Source of the DNA: Frateuria_A sp051900425
GTDB lineage: Bacteria > Pseudomonadota > Gammaproteobacteria > Xanthomonadales > Rhodanobacteraceae
Assembly (NCBI RefSeq): GCF_051900425.1
Contig: NZ_JBHZGK010000010.1
Span: 1 to 64,000 of the forward strand
Direction: 5' to 3'
DNA: 64,000 nt
The translations under genes were made by a program, and so were the position numbers. A model generated the notes under the pieces. It was given only the letters and a program-made list of their open reading frames with translations. It made no database searches and had not been told where the DNA came from. Shown in pieces: positions 8,397 to 17,179 of this stretch. Position 1 is the first letter of the stretch. Every line of letters begins with the position of its first letter.

Positions 8397-8954
8397 CTAA
8401 AACTTCACCGGGTCCATGATCGCGTCGAGGTTGAGCCCGTCGCAGAGCTCCAGGAAATCGTCGCGCAAGGTGGCGAGGTGGATCTGGGACGGAATGCCGA
8501 TGGTGATCTGCGCCTGGAACATCTGCGCGCCGGTCTGCATCGCCTGGTAGCGCATCGAGCTCAGCTGTTCGACGCGGATGTCGTGGCGGCTGAAGAACTC
8601 CACCACCTTCACCAGGATGCCGGGGCGGTCGGCCGCCACCACTTCGACCAGGTAGGGCAGCAACGAAGCGTTCTGCTCGCGCGGGCCGGTGCGGTAGTGC
8701 GACAGGCGCAGCTCCTCGTCGCGGCCGAGCTTGGCCAGCGCCGTTTCCAGCTTGGCGATGGCGTCCCACGCGCCGGCGGCGAGCATCACCAGCGAGGTGT
8801 CGTTGCCGATGGTGGACACGCGCGCGTCGGCCAGGCTGCAGCCGGCGTCGGCGATTCGCTTGGTCAGCGTGAGCAGCGGCGTGCGCGACGCCGGGGTGAG
8901 CGTGTGGATCAGCAGCTGATTGTCGTTGCCGGCGCGCGCGGAGGGACGATTCAA
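8397..8954 (-). CDS. gcvR: glycine cleavage system transcriptional repressor-like ACT protein
   Basis: 185 residues built from two ACT-type domains (about 14-90 and 96-180). The second contains DRPGILVKVVEFFSRHDIRVEQL. GcvR in E. coli does not bind DNA; it antagonises the activator GcvA in response to glycine. The assignment rests on the domain pair and on the conserved neighbourhood bcp-gcvR-dapA. No gcv operon lies in this window, so the regulatory target is inferred. It is divergent from dapA with a 179-bp gap. Confidence 0.82.
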   Translation of the reverse strand: MNRPSARAGNDNQLLIHTLTPASRTPLLTLTKRIADAGCSLADARVSTIGNDTSLVMLAAGAWDAIAKLETALAKLGRDEELRLSHYRTGPREQNASLLPYLVEVVAADRPGILVKVVEFFSRHDIRVEQLSSMRYQAMQTGAQMFQAQITIGIPSQIHLATLRDDFLELCDGLNLDAIMDPVKF

Positions 8955-9133
8955 GGGGAGGCCACCTTTGGTAACCGGGGAAGCTTAGCTCAGGACGCTC
9001 CGGAAAAATCGCCACGCAGAGGCGGGCTCCGCTCGGGGTGAGGCGTGACCTGCTCCGCCACGCCGCCCGTCCCTTCCCCTGTGAACGGGGCGCCAGTAAC
9101 ATCCTCCGCTTGCCTTCAGGCCGGGATCGCGTC

Positions 9134-10027
9134 TTGGACATTCGTGGAAGCATCTGCGCGCTGGCGACACCGTTTGCCGCCGATGGCTCGCTCGACCTGC
9201 CGGCCTTCGGGCGGCTGCTCGACTACCAGCTCGCCGGGGGCACGCAGGCGGTGGTGGTCGCCGGGTCGACCGGCGAGGCGCACATGCTCGAGCATCACGA
9301 ATTCGACCGCTTGCTGGCCTTCGCGGTCGAGCGCGTCGCCGGCCGCGTGCCGGTCATCGCCGGCACGGGCGAGGCGGGCACGGCACGCACCGTGATGCAG
9401 ACCCGTCGTGCCGCTTCGCTGGGTGCCGACGCGGCGCTGGTAGTCGCGCCCTACTACGTTCGCCCGACCCAGGAGGGCTTGCGCCGGCATTTCCTGGAGG
9501 TGGCCGAGCGCGGCGACCTGCCGGTGCTGCTCTACAACGTCCCCACGCGCACCGCCTGCGACCTGCTGCCGGAGACCGTCGCGCACTTGCGTGACCATCC
9601 GGCCATCCTCGGCATCAAGGAAGCGGTCGCCAGCGAGGAGCGCATCCACGCGCTTGCGGAACTTGCGTGCGCGGATTTCGTCTACCTGTCGGGCGACGAC
9701 GGCACGGCGGGCAAGGCCATGCTGGCCGGCGCGGCCGGTACCGTTTCGGTGGTGGTCAACCTGGTGCCGCAGGCGTTCCGCGCGCTGTGCGACGCAGCCA
9801 CGGCGGGCGACCGCGAAGCGACCGGGCGCGCGCACGACCGGCTCGATCCGCTGGTGCAGGCGCTCAACTGTGCGCCCAACCCGATCGCGGTGAAGGCCAT
9901 GCTGCCGGCGCTGGGGCTCGGCTCGGCGCAGCCGCGGCTGCCGCTGGTCGAACTGGCCGACGGCCCCGATCGCAGGCGCCTGCACGAAGCGCTGTCCGCT
10001 CTGGCATCCTTGGTGGCCGTCGCCTGA
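9134..10027 (+). CDS. dapA: 4-hydroxy-tetrahydrodipicolinate synthase
   Basis: It condenses pyruvate with aspartate semialdehyde, the first committed step to lysine and diaminopimelate; its substrate comes from asd at 33.7 kb. I start at the TTG at 9134, which has GGGA 7 bases upstream and gives 297 residues beginning MDIRGSICALATPF, close to the family start. An upstream in-frame codon at 9038 would add 32 residues of unlike composition. The Schiff-base lysine is Lys162 (ILGIKEA) and the catalytic tyrosine is Tyr134 (LLYNVPT). The lipoprotein gene follows 41 bases later, probably in the same transcript. Confidence 0.95.
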   Translation: MDIRGSICALATPFAADGSLDLPAFGRLLDYQLAGGTQAVVVAGSTGEAHMLEHHEFDRLLAFAVERVAGRVPVIAGTGEAGTARTVMQTRRAASLGADAALVVAPYYVRPTQEGLRRHFLEVAERGDLPVLLYNVPTRTACDLLPETVAHLRDHPAILGIKEAVASEERIHALAELACADFVYLSGDDGTAGKAMLAGAAGTVSVVVNLVPQAFRALCDAATAGDREATGRAHDRLDPLVQALNCAPNPIAVKAMLPALGLGSAQPRLPLVELADGPDRRRLHEALSALASLVAVA

Positions 10028-10068
10028 TCTTCCGGCTGCGGCTTGAACCCTTTTTCGGAAAACATTCC

Positions 10069-10647
10069 ATGAAGAAAAGCTCGCTCGTCGTCACCCTGCC
10101 GGTCCTGGCCCTGAGCGGCCTGCTGCTTTCCGGTTGCGGCATGCTCCGCTCGCACAAGGCCTGGGAAACCGCACGCCAGGAATCGCCGCTGGAGATCCCG
10201 CCGGGCCTGGACACGCCGCCGGCGAGCGAAGCGCTGGTGATCCCGCCGCCGGGGGCAAACAACCCGACCTCCGAGGGTGCCACCGCCGACGTCGGCGGCA
10301 TCGGCGGCACGATCGCCGACGGCTTCATGCTCTCCGACAGCGCGGAGAACACCTATCGCCGGGTGGGCGAAGTGCTGGGTGACGTGGGCCAGGTCACCGC
10401 GAAGGACGACGCCGCGCATAACTATACCGTCAATGTGACTGCCACGCCGGCCAAGAAGCGCGGCTTCTTCGGCCGGCTGTTCCATCGCAACGGCAAGGGC
10501 GATGCCGCCACTGCCGGCAAGGCGGCGCACCAGGTGCAGGTGAGCGTCACCGCCAGCGGCGGCAATGCCAGCGAAGTGCGGGCGCAGGGGCAGGCCGCCG
10601 CGGTGGCCAAGGTGGTCGATACGTTGAAGGCGAAGCTCGGCGGTTGA
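10069..10647 (+). CDS. lipoprotein in the bamC/nlpB position
   Basis: 192 residues with a signal peptide and lipobox LLLSGC near residue 23, so it is predicted to be lipid-anchored. The mature part contains LEIPPGLDTPP, which resembles the N-terminal lasso of BamC, followed by a domain with TYRRVGEVLGDVG. In enterobacteria the gene after dapA encodes BamC, an accessory subunit of the outer-membrane protein assembly complex. This protein is much shorter than BamC (about 340 residues) and seems to hold only one helix-grip-like domain, so a BamC role is inferred from position and the PPGL segment. A strong terminator follows. Confidence 0.75.
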   Translation: MKKSSLVVTLPVLALSGLLLSGCGMLRSHKAWETARQESPLEIPPGLDTPPASEALVIPPPGANNPTSEGATADVGGIGGTIADGFMLSDSAENTYRRVGEVLGDVGQVTAKDDAAHNYTVNVTATPAKKRGFFGRLFHRNGKGDAATAGKAAHQVQVSVTASGGNASEVRAQGQAAAVAKVVDTLKAKLGG

Positions 10648-10670
10648 TGCCGGTTCATCCGTGGAAACAG

Positions 10671-10694
10671 ACGCCGCCTCCGGGCGGCGTTTTT
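10671..10694 (+). terminator. rho-independent terminator after the dapA-lipoprotein operon
   Basis: An 8-bp stem ACGCCGCC/GGCGGCGT with loop TCCG is followed by TTTTT. It is the exact reverse complement of the hairpin at 10808-10827, which ends fdxA from the other side. Confidence 0.92.
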
Positions 10695-10699
10695 ACGTC

Positions 10700-10797
10700 C
10701 GCACCCGCTCCATGTCGGAGCGCACGGCGGGCGATGCTCCTGGCATCGTGCAGGAAAGGCATCGCCCGCGAGTGGGGCTCCTGCCAGGCAGTGCGAC
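10700..10797. repeat. REP-like palindromic pair between two terminators
   Basis: Diverged inverted segments containing GGGCGATGC and GGCATCGCCCGC, with GAGCGC/GGCTCCTGCC flanks, match the GTAGGAGCNCGC palindrome family seen at 15397, 17739, 28377, 31381 and 54711. It lies between two facing terminators and contains no gene. Confidence 0.45.
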
Positions 10798-10803
10798 CAA
10801 CAC

Positions 10804-10828
10804 GAAAACGCCGCCCGGAGGCGGCGTT
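10804..10828 (-). terminator. rho-independent terminator after fdxA
   Basis: On the minus strand the hairpin ACGCCGCC-TCCG-GGCGGCGT is followed by TTTCG. It sits 24 bases past the ferredoxin stop codon. Confidence 0.85.
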
Positions 10829-10851
10829 GATCCGACAAGCTTGCAGACAGC

Positions 10852-11175
10852 TCAGCGCTCCAGCAGCTTGAGCTTGTCCGGCTTGCCTTCCCATTCCTTG
10901 GCATCCGGCAAGCCGTCCTTGCGCTCGGTGATCACCGGCCAGTCGCGCGACAGCTCGGCATTGATCGCCACGAACTGCTCCTGCCCGGCAGGCACGTCGT
11001 CCTCCGGGTAGATCGCATTGATCGGGCACTCCGGCTCGCACAGGGTGCAGTCGATGCACTCGTCCGGATTGATCACCAGGAAATTCGGGCCTTCATGGAA
11101 GGCATCGACCGGACAGACCTCGACGCAATCGGTGTACTTGCACTTGATGCAGTTGTCGGTAACGACGAAGGTCAT
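10852..11175 (-). CDS. fdxA: 7Fe ferredoxin (3Fe-4S/4Fe-4S), FdxA type
   Basis: A 107-residue electron carrier. The cluster ligands are visible as Cys9, Cys17, Cys21 and Cys40, Cys43, Cys46, Cys50 (DNCIKCKYTDCVEVCP and ECIDCTLCEPECP). Cys12 replaces nothing essential but makes the first motif denser. A C-terminal extension of about 45 residues, ending in DKLKLLER, matches the Azotobacter FdI/FdxA group. The start at 11175 (MTFVVTDNC) is the family start; the longer upstream frame looks non-coding. Its redox partners cannot be told from the window. Confidence 0.94.
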   Translation of the reverse strand: MTFVVTDNCIKCKYTDCVEVCPVDAFHEGPNFLVINPDECIDCTLCEPECPINAIYPEDDVPAGQEQFVAINAELSRDWPVITERKDGLPDAKEWEGKPDKLKLLER

Positions 11176-11359
11176 GGGAGCGGCTTTGGTCGGCTTGTAG
11201 AGAAGTACGCCAGGCGGCTCTGAGATTACCAGCCAGGGCGCGGCTCTTGTGAAGAGTGCGGCCATGGATGGCCGCTTCTGATCTGGCCGGAGATGGCCAA
11301 ACTACAAGTTGCCGCTCGCTGGCCCGACTGCGGCAATCGTGGACGATTGCACGAATAAA

Positions 11360-11435
11360 TGGCGCTCCCTACGAGGTTCGAACTCGTGTTCCCGCCTTGA
11401 GAGGGCGGTGTCCTAGGCCACTAGACGAAGGGAGC
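11360..11435 (-). tRNA. tRNA-Glu (anticodon CUC)
   Basis: A 76-nt cloverleaf on the minus strand, including an encoded CCA end. The acceptor stem is GCTCCCT/AGGGAGC. The D arm reads CGTCTAGTGGCCTAGGACA. The anticodon arm is CCGCC-CTCTCAA-GGCGG, giving anticodon CUC, and the T arm is ACGAG-TTCGAAC-CTCGT. It would decode GAG. It sits alone between fdxA and pcnB. Confidence 0.97.
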
Positions 11436-11617
11436 GCAGAGCTGCGAGGCGCGCTAGTATAGCGAAATTGTTTCGCCCGGCAATGCCTCGTGAAGAGTTC
11501 TTCGCGCGCCGTCCGGAACAACCGCGCCGGCACCCGAAGCCGCCGCGCGGACGGACCGCAGCGCGTTGCGCGGCGATTTGTGCATCGGCGCCGTGCGCCG
11601 CCAAGGACCCAGACCGC

Positions 11618-12958
11618 TTGAACCCAGAAGCAAGGACTTCCGTCACGCCCGTGCCCGCAATCGTTCCCCGCGAGCAGCACGTGATCTCCCGCAAGAACAT
11701 CAGCAAGGCCGCGCTGCGCGTGCTTTACCGCCTGCACGATGCCGGCTACGACGCCTTCCTGGTAGGCGGCGCCGTGCGCGACCTGCTGCTGGGTGGCCAT
11801 CCGAAGGACTTCGACGTGGCCACCAACGCCACGCCGGACGAGGTCAAGAAACTGTTCCGCAACTGCCGCCTGATCGGCCGGCGCTTCCGCCTGGCGCACG
11901 TGGTGTTCGGGCCGGAGATCATCGAAGTGGCCACCTTCCGCGGCACCGGCGAGGACGACGCGGCCGAGGGCGATCGCCACATCGTCGATGGCCTGATCGT
12001 GCGCGACAACGTGTGGGGCTCGATCGAGGAAGATGCAGTGCGTCGCGACTTCCGCGTCAACGCGCTTTACTACGACATCAGCGACTTCTCGGTCCGCGAT
12101 TACGTCGGCGGCATGCCGGACCTGCAGAACCGCGTGCTGCACCTGATCGGCGATCCGGCCACGCGTTACCGCGAAGACCCGGTGCGCATGCTGCGCGCGG
12201 CGAGGTTGGCGGCCAAGCTCGGTTTCACCATCGACCCGAAGGCGTCCGCGCCGTTCGAGGAGCTGGGCCCGCTGCTGTGCGACGCGGCGCCGGCCAGGCT
12301 GTTCGACGAATCGCTCAAGATGTTCCTGGCCGGCAACGGCCTGAAGAGCTTCCGCATGCTCGAGCAGTGCGGTCTGCTGAGGTTCCTGTTCCCGGCCACC
12401 GCGCGTGCGCTCAAGCGTGGCGACGAGGCGCTGCGCTCGCTGATCGAGCAGGGCCTGGCCAACACCGACCAGCGCATCGCCGAAGGCAAGTCGGTGACGC
12501 CGGCGTTCCTGTTCGCCGTGCTGCTGTGGGGCGAGGTGCGCGACCTCGCCCATGGCTGGATGGCCAAGGGCGTGGATGGCACCGAAGCCTGGGCGCGCGC
12601 CGCCGCGCACGTGGTGGGCGAGCAGTGCCAGCGGGTCGCGATCCCGCGCCGCTTCACCATCACGATGGAAGAGATCTGGTCGCTGCAGCCGCGCTTCGAA
12701 CAGATCCAGCGCAAGCGGGTGTTCAGGCTGATGGCGCATCCCCGCTTCCGTGCTGCGTTCGATTTCCTGCTGCTGCGCGCGGCCGAGTCGCCGGCATTGC
12801 GCGAGCTCGGCCAATGGTGGGCGCACGCGCAGCAACTGCCGCAGGACGTGCTGGCGGCGGCACTGCCGGCCAGCTCGGCCGTGCCGGCCGGCACGCCCGG
12901 CACGGCGCCGCGCAAGCGCCGTCGGCGCAAGCCGTCGGGCAAGTCCGGCTCGGCCTGA
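11618..12958 (+). CDS. pcnB: poly(A) polymerase I
   Basis: It adds 3' poly(A) tails that promote RNA decay. The nucleotidyltransferase signature is clear: LVGGAVRDLLLG, then the catalytic Asp64 and Asp66 in KDFDVATNA, then the RNA-binding block FRNCRLIGRRFRLAHV that distinguishes PcnB from tRNA CCA-adding enzymes. The tail is basic (RKRRRRKPSGK), as in homologues. I choose the TTG at 11618, which has AAGGA 10 bases upstream and leads into the conserved IVPREQHVISRK. An ATG at 11483 in the same frame would add 45 residues of poor coding character close to the tRNA promoter. folK follows 10 bases after the stop, suggesting co-transcription. Confidence 0.93.
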   Translation: MNPEARTSVTPVPAIVPREQHVISRKNISKAALRVLYRLHDAGYDAFLVGGAVRDLLLGGHPKDFDVATNATPDEVKKLFRNCRLIGRRFRLAHVVFGPEIIEVATFRGTGEDDAAEGDRHIVDGLIVRDNVWGSIEEDAVRRDFRVNALYYDISDFSVRDYVGGMPDLQNRVLHLIGDPATRYREDPVRMLRAARLAAKLGFTIDPKASAPFEELGPLLCDAAPARLFDESLKMFLAGNGLKSFRMLEQCGLLRFLFPATARALKRGDEALRSLIEQGLANTDQRIAEGKSVTPAFLFAVLLWGEVRDLAHGWMAKGVDGTEAWARAAAHVVGEQCQRVAIPRRFTITMEEIWSLQPRFEQIQRKRVFRLMAHPRFRAAFDFLLLRAAESPALRELGQWWAHAQQLPQDVLAAALPASSAVPAGTPGTAPRKRRRRKPSGKSGSA

Positions 12959-12968
12959 CCCGACGCGC

Positions 12969-13451
12969 ATGACGCGGGCTTTCGTCGCGCTCGGCGGCAA
13001 TCTGGGCGACACGCGCGCGGCCTTGCGCAAGGCGCTCGATGCGCTGGACGCATTGCCGCACACGCGCCTGGTGGCGCACTCGCGTTTCTACCGCACGCCG
13101 CCGTGGGGGCTGCGCGAGCAGCCACCCTTCCTCAATGCCGTCGCGGCACTGGAAACCGCCCTCGGACCGCACGCCCTGCTCGATGCGCTGCTGGGGATCG
13201 AGCGCGCGGCCGGTCGCGTGCGCGATGGCGAGCGCTGGGGGCCGCGCACGCTTGACCTGGATCTGCTGCACGTGGACGGCGTGGTGCTGGAGGACCAGCG
13301 CCTCACCCTGCCGCACCCGCGCATCGCCGAGCGCGCCTTCGTGCTGTTGCCGCTGGCCGAGCTTGCGCCCGACCTTGAGTTGCCCGGGCAGGGCAGGGTG
13401 GAAGCGTTGCTCGCGGCCGTCGACCACGCGGGGTGCGTGGTCGAACCCTAG
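12969..13451 (+). CDS. folK: 2-amino-4-hydroxy-6-hydroxymethyldihydropteridine pyrophosphokinase
   Basis: It pyrophosphorylates the pterin precursor of folate. The protein is 160 residues with the HPPK features FVALGGNLGD at the N-terminus, SRFYRTPPWG, and the signature WGPRTLDLDLLH followed by LPHPRIAERAFVLLPL. It lies 10 bases after pcnB and 233 bases before panB, the same pcnB-folK-panB-panC order as in many gammaproteobacteria. Confidence 0.95.
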   Translation: MTRAFVALGGNLGDTRAALRKALDALDALPHTRLVAHSRFYRTPPWGLREQPPFLNAVAALETALGPHALLDALLGIERAAGRVRDGERWGPRTLDLDLLHVDGVVLEDQRLTLPHPRIAERAFVLLPLAELAPDLELPGQGRVEALLAAVDHAGCVVEP

Positions 13452-13520
13452 GCGGATGGCCGGGAAACCCATTCAACACGAGCCCTCCCATGAAGGCGAG
13501 GGCGCTGGCACTGCACGCTT

Positions 13521-13553
13521 GGCTCCCTCGGTTTCAAGGGGAGGGCTGGGGTG
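13521..13553. repeat. intergenic repeat, CTCACCCCAGCC family
   Basis: GGCTCCCTCGGTTTCAAGGGGAGGGCTGGGGTG lies between folK and panB. It is an inverted relative of the elements at 1565-1600 and 43094-43125. Confidence 0.45.
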
Positions 13554-13684
13554 CAGACGGGTCGTTCCGTGGCCCCAACCAAGGTACCGACCGGGCTGAA
13601 GCACACCCGACCGCCCAGAGCCCGTGCTTGGCCTGCGCCCGCGACGGCCGGATAATCGCCTGCTCACCACCCCAAGGAACTGCC

Positions 13685-14515
13685 GTGTACGTGGACAACG
13701 CCAGCGTTCCCGCCCGCAAGCCGGTGACCGTGCCGGGCCTGCGCGCGATGAAGGCGCAGGGGCGCAGGATCGTGATGCTCACCGCCTACGACGCCAGCTT
13801 CGCCTGGCAGATCGAGGCGGCAGGGGTGGACGTGGCACTGGTGGGCGATTCGCTCGGCATGGTCGTGCAGGGCCATCGCAGCACGCTGCCGGTGACGCTC
13901 GATGACATGGCCTACCACACCCGCGCCGTGGCGCGCGGGTTGACCTCCACGCTGCTGGTCGCCGATCTGCCGTTCATGGCCGATCGCGACGTAGCGCATA
14001 CGCTCGAAGCGGCCGCGCGGCTGGTCGGCGAGGCGGGCGCGGCGGCGGTGAAGATCGAAGGCGCCGCACCGCACATCCTCGATGCCATCGCCACGTTGAA
14101 CGCACGCGCGGTGCCGGTGTGCGCTCACCTTGGCCTCACGCCGCAATCGGTGCACAAGTTCGGTGGTTTCCGCATCCAGGGGCGCGAGCAGGAAGCGGCC
14201 GATCGCGTGCTGGCAGAGGCGCTTGCCGTGCAGTCCGCCGGCGCCGACCTGCTGGTGCTCGAGGGCGTGCCCAGCGCGTTGGGCGAACGGGTGACCCGCG
14301 CCGTGGAGATCCCCGTGATCGGCATTGGCGCCGGCCCTCATTGCGATGGCCAGGTGCTCGTGATCTACGACATGCTCGGCATCACGCCGGGCAAGCGCCC
14401 CAAGTTCAGCAAGGATTTTCTCGCCGGCCGCGATTCTGTCGCCCAAGCCATTGCCGCGTTTGCCGCCGATGTACGCAGTGGCGCCTTCCCGGCGCCGGAA
14501 CACTGCTTCGACTGA
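13685..14515 (+). CDS. panB: 3-methyl-2-oxobutanoate hydroxymethyltransferase
   Basis: It is the first enzyme of pantothenate synthesis, adding a hydroxymethyl group to ketoisovalerate. The protein is 276 residues. Motifs include MLTAYDASFAWQIEAAGVDVALVGDSLGMV, KIEGA, and the C-terminal DMLGITPGKRPKFSKDF. The GTG at 13685 has AAGGA 6 bases upstream; the frame continues upstream but has no comparable signal. panC follows after 20 bases. panD is not in the window. Confidence 0.96.
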   Translation: MYVDNASVPARKPVTVPGLRAMKAQGRRIVMLTAYDASFAWQIEAAGVDVALVGDSLGMVVQGHRSTLPVTLDDMAYHTRAVARGLTSTLLVADLPFMADRDVAHTLEAAARLVGEAGAAAVKIEGAAPHILDAIATLNARAVPVCAHLGLTPQSVHKFGGFRIQGREQEAADRVLAEALAVQSAGADLLVLEGVPSALGERVTRAVEIPVIGIGAGPHCDGQVLVIYDMLGITPGKRPKFSKDFLAGRDSVAQAIAAFAADVRSGAFPAPEHCFD

Positions 14516-14535
14516 TCCTTTCGGGAACGCACGCC

Positions 14536-15381
14536 ATGCAGACAGTGCAAGACGCCGCCGGTTTGCGCGCGGCCATCCGCGGCTGGCGGATCCAGGGCCA
14601 GACGGTGGGCTTCGTCCCCACCATGGGCAACCTGCACGAGGGCCACCACTCGCTGATCAAGCTGGCACGCGCGCGTGCCGATCGCGTGGTGGCGAGCGTG
14701 TTCGTCAACCCGACCCAGTTCGGCCCGGGCGAGGATTTCGAGCGCTACCCCCGCACCCTGGCGCAGGACCAGGCCGGGCTTGCCGAGATGGACTGCGACC
14801 TGCTTTTTGCGCCCGACGTCGCGACGATCTATCCGTTCGGCGCGGAGCAGAGCGTGAGCGTGCACGTGCCCGGCGTCACCGACACCCTGGAAGGCGCGCA
14901 TCGTCCCGGCCACTTCGATGGCGTGGCCACGGTGGTGTGCAAGCTGTTCAACCTGGTGCAGCCGGACGTGGCGGTGTTCGGCCAGAAGGACTTCCAGCAA
15001 CTGAAGGTGATCGAGCGGATGGTGCGTGACCTGGCGCTGCCGTTGAAGGTGCTGGGGGCCCCCACGCTGCGCGCGGCTGACGGCCTGGCGCTCAGCTCGC
15101 GCAACCAGTACCTCTCCGAGGCCGAACGCGGATTGGCGCCGCAAATCCACCAGATGTTGTTGAAGATGCGCGAGCTGCTGGAGAAAGGCCACGCGCGCAA
15201 GGTGATCGAACAGGTGGCGGCCTCGACGCTGGAGCGTGCAGGCTTCCAGCCGGACTACGCGGTGATCCGTCGTGCCGAGGACCTTTCCGAACCAGGCGAC
15301 GACGAGCGGCAGGGCCTGGTGGCGCTGATCGCCGCGCGGCTCGGCAGCACGCGGCTGATCGACAACCTGCCGTTCGATTGA
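14536..15381 (+). CDS. panC: pantothenate synthetase
   Basis: It joins pantoate and beta-alanine using ATP. The protein is 281 residues with FVPTMGNLHEGHHSLI (HIGH-like nucleotide site), SVFVNPTQFGPGEDF, FGQKDFQQL and the LSSRNQYL (KMSKS-like) segment. It forms a two-gene operon with panB. Confidence 0.97.
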   Translation: MQTVQDAAGLRAAIRGWRIQGQTVGFVPTMGNLHEGHHSLIKLARARADRVVASVFVNPTQFGPGEDFERYPRTLAQDQAGLAEMDCDLLFAPDVATIYPFGAEQSVSVHVPGVTDTLEGAHRPGHFDGVATVVCKLFNLVQPDVAVFGQKDFQQLKVIERMVRDLALPLKVLGAPTLRAADGLALSSRNQYLSEAERGLAPQIHQMLLKMRELLEKGHARKVIEQVAASTLERAGFQPDYAVIRRAEDLSEPGDDERQGLVALIAARLGSTRLIDNLPFD

Positions 15382-15396
15382 TCGGCCACCTCGCGT

Positions 15397-15467
15397 GCAG
15401 GAGCCCGCTTGCGGGCGATGCCGTTCTCGCGGGCGTGCCGGGGCATCACCCGCAAGCGGACGCCTGC
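15397..15467. repeat. REP-like inverted pair, GTAGGAGC family
   Basis: GCAGGAGCCCGCTTGCGGGC at 15397-15416 and its near-complement GCATCACCCGCAAGCGGACGCCTGC at 15443-15467 form a palindromic pair. It lies in the gap between the convergent panC and DUF2147 genes. Confidence 0.65.
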
Positions 15468-15479
15468 CGGGTTACCACC

Positions 15480-15926
15480 TTAGTCCTGCCGTTCCCACAC
15501 CTGGCTGCGGCCGAGCAGCGCGAAGCCGATGTAGCCGTGCACGTCGAGCTTCTGTCCGCCGTCGAGCATGCTCAGCTTGACCTTGTAGGTCTTGCCGTTG
15601 TGCGGGTCGAGGATCTTGCCGCCGTCCCATGCGTCGCCGTCGCGGGTCACGCCCCACATGATCACCATGCCTTCGACCGGCTGATCCTTGCGCTCGCCTT
15701 CGCACTTGCGGCAGAGCGGGTTCGGGCCTTCATCCGATTGCAGCACCTTGAGCACCTTGGCCTGCAGCTCGCCGTTCTGTTCGGTGATCTGCACGATCGA
15801 CTTGGGCTTGCCGGTCGCGTCGTCGATGGTCTTCCAGGTACCGACCGGGGTGTCGTTGGCGGCGTAGACGGCCGCGCTGCCGAACAGCAGCCCGGCGGCC
15901 AGCGCCAGGCGGAACAGTTGCTTCAT
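15480..15926 (-). CDS. exported DUF2147-family protein
   Basis: 148 residues with a clear signal peptide (MKQLFRLALAAGLLFGSAAVYA) and a DUF2147 domain beginning PVGTWKTIDDATGKPKSIVQI. The DUF2147 fold is a small beta-barrel of unknown function in periplasmic proteins. Two cysteines in LCRKCEGE could form a disulphide. It stands alone, convergent with panC and divergent from apbC. Confidence 0.88.
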   Translation of the reverse strand: MKQLFRLALAAGLLFGSAAVYAANDTPVGTWKTIDDATGKPKSIVQITEQNGELQAKVLKVLQSDEGPNPLCRKCEGERKDQPVEGMVIMWGVTRDGDAWDGGKILDPHNGKTYKVKLSMLDGGQKLDVHGYIGFALLGRSQVWERQD

Positions 15927-16084
15927 GGTTGCCCTCCCGTACGAAAGCGTACGGTGCGCAGACTGGCGAGCCGGCGCGGGGCCGTCAAGCTGCGTTGCGC
16001 AACGCCTGCCGGCTGACCTGCATCAGCCGGGGCAGGGGCCGCGGCTGGCATAATGGGCGGCCTGCGAATCCTAGAAGTTTCCCC

Positions 16085-17179
16085 ATGAGCGAAGTGAACG
16101 AGGCGCGCGTGCGCCAACTGCTCGGCGACCTGGCCGACCCGCACACCGGCGCGCCGGTCGCCGATGCAGTGCGGGCGGTGGGCGTCGACGGCGCGCGGGT
16201 GTCGGTGGACATCCAGTTGGGCTATCCGGCCGCGTCGGTGGCCGGGACGACGGCCGAACGCGTGCGCCAGGCGCTGGAGGCCGATCCGGCGATCGAGACG
16301 GCAAGCGTGTCGGTCGCCAGCCGCATCCAGCCGCACAAGGTGCAGGGCGTGCTGGCCCCGCTGGCGAACGTCAAGAACATCATCGTGGTCGCCTCCGGCA
16401 AGGGCGGCGTCGGCAAATCAACGGTGTCGGCGAACCTCGCGCTGGCGCTCAAGGCCGAGGGAGCGCGGGTCGGCGTGCTGGATGCGGACATCTACGGCCC
16501 CAGCCAGCCGCGCATGCTGGGCATCGAAGGCAAGCCACACTCGCCCGACGGCAAAAGCATCACGCCGATGGAAGCGCACGGCCTGCAGGCGATGTCGATC
16601 GGCTTCCTGGTCGATCCGGAGACGCCGATGATCTGGCGCGGCCCGATGGTCACCCAGGCGATGATGCAGCTGCTCAACGACACCCGCTGGGACATGCTCG
16701 ATTACCTGGTGATCGACTTGCCGCCCGGCACCGGCGACATCCAGCTCACGCTCTCGCAGAAGGTGCCGGTGGCCGGCGCGGTGATCGTGACCACGCCGCA
16801 GGACATCGCGCTGCTCGACGCGGTCAAGGCACTGAAGATGTTCGAGAAGGTCGAGGTGCCGGTGCTGGGGCTGGTCGAGAACATGGCCACCCACGTCTGC
16901 TCGAACTGCGGCCACGAGGAGCACATCTTCGGGGCCGGCGGCGGCGCGCGTATGGCCGGGCAGTACGCGGTGCCATACCTGGGCTCGCTGCCACTGGACA
17001 TCCGCATCCGGGAACAGGCCGATGGCGGCACGCCCACGGTCGCGGCGATGCCCGAGTCCGACCTGGCCGCGCGTTACCGCGAGATCGCGCGCAATGCCGC
17101 CGGCCGGCTATCCCGCCAGCCGCGCAACAAGTCGCTGGGACTGGGCAAGATCGTGGTGCAGAACGCGCCGCCGGCATGA
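16085..17179 (+). CDS. apbC: iron-sulfur cluster carrier protein ApbC (Mrp)
   Basis: A P-loop NTPase that carries Fe-S clusters to target proteins. It has 364 residues. An N-terminal MIP18-like domain (1-80) precedes the ATPase, with the deviant Walker A GKGGVGKS around 105 and Walker B in VIDLPPGTGD. The cluster-binding cysteines CSNC are at 272 and 275. The stop codon overlaps the start of the next gene (ATGA), so the two are translationally coupled. Confidence 0.95.
   Translation: MSEVNEARVRQLLGDLADPHTGAPVADAVRAVGVDGARVSVDIQLGYPAASVAGTTAERVRQALEADPAIETASVSVASRIQPHKVQGVLAPLANVKNIIVVASGKGGVGKSTVSANLALALKAEGARVGVLDADIYGPSQPRMLGIEGKPHSPDGKSITPMEAHGLQAMSIGFLVDPETPMIWRGPMVTQAMMQLLNDTRWDMLDYLVIDLPPGTGDIQLTLSQKVPVAGAVIVTTPQDIALLDAVKALKMFEKVEVPVLGLVENMATHVCSNCGHEEHIFGAGGGARMAGQYAVPYLGSLPLDIRIREQADGGTPTVAAMPESDLAARYREIARNAAGRLSRQPRNKSLGLGKIVVQNAPPA

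Noticed and set aside
11333..11350. 8-bp palindrome GCAATCGT-GG-ACGATTGC downstream of tRNA-Glu as a terminator
   Set aside because: There is no T run on the tRNA strand, so termination is not supported beyond the hairpin itself.
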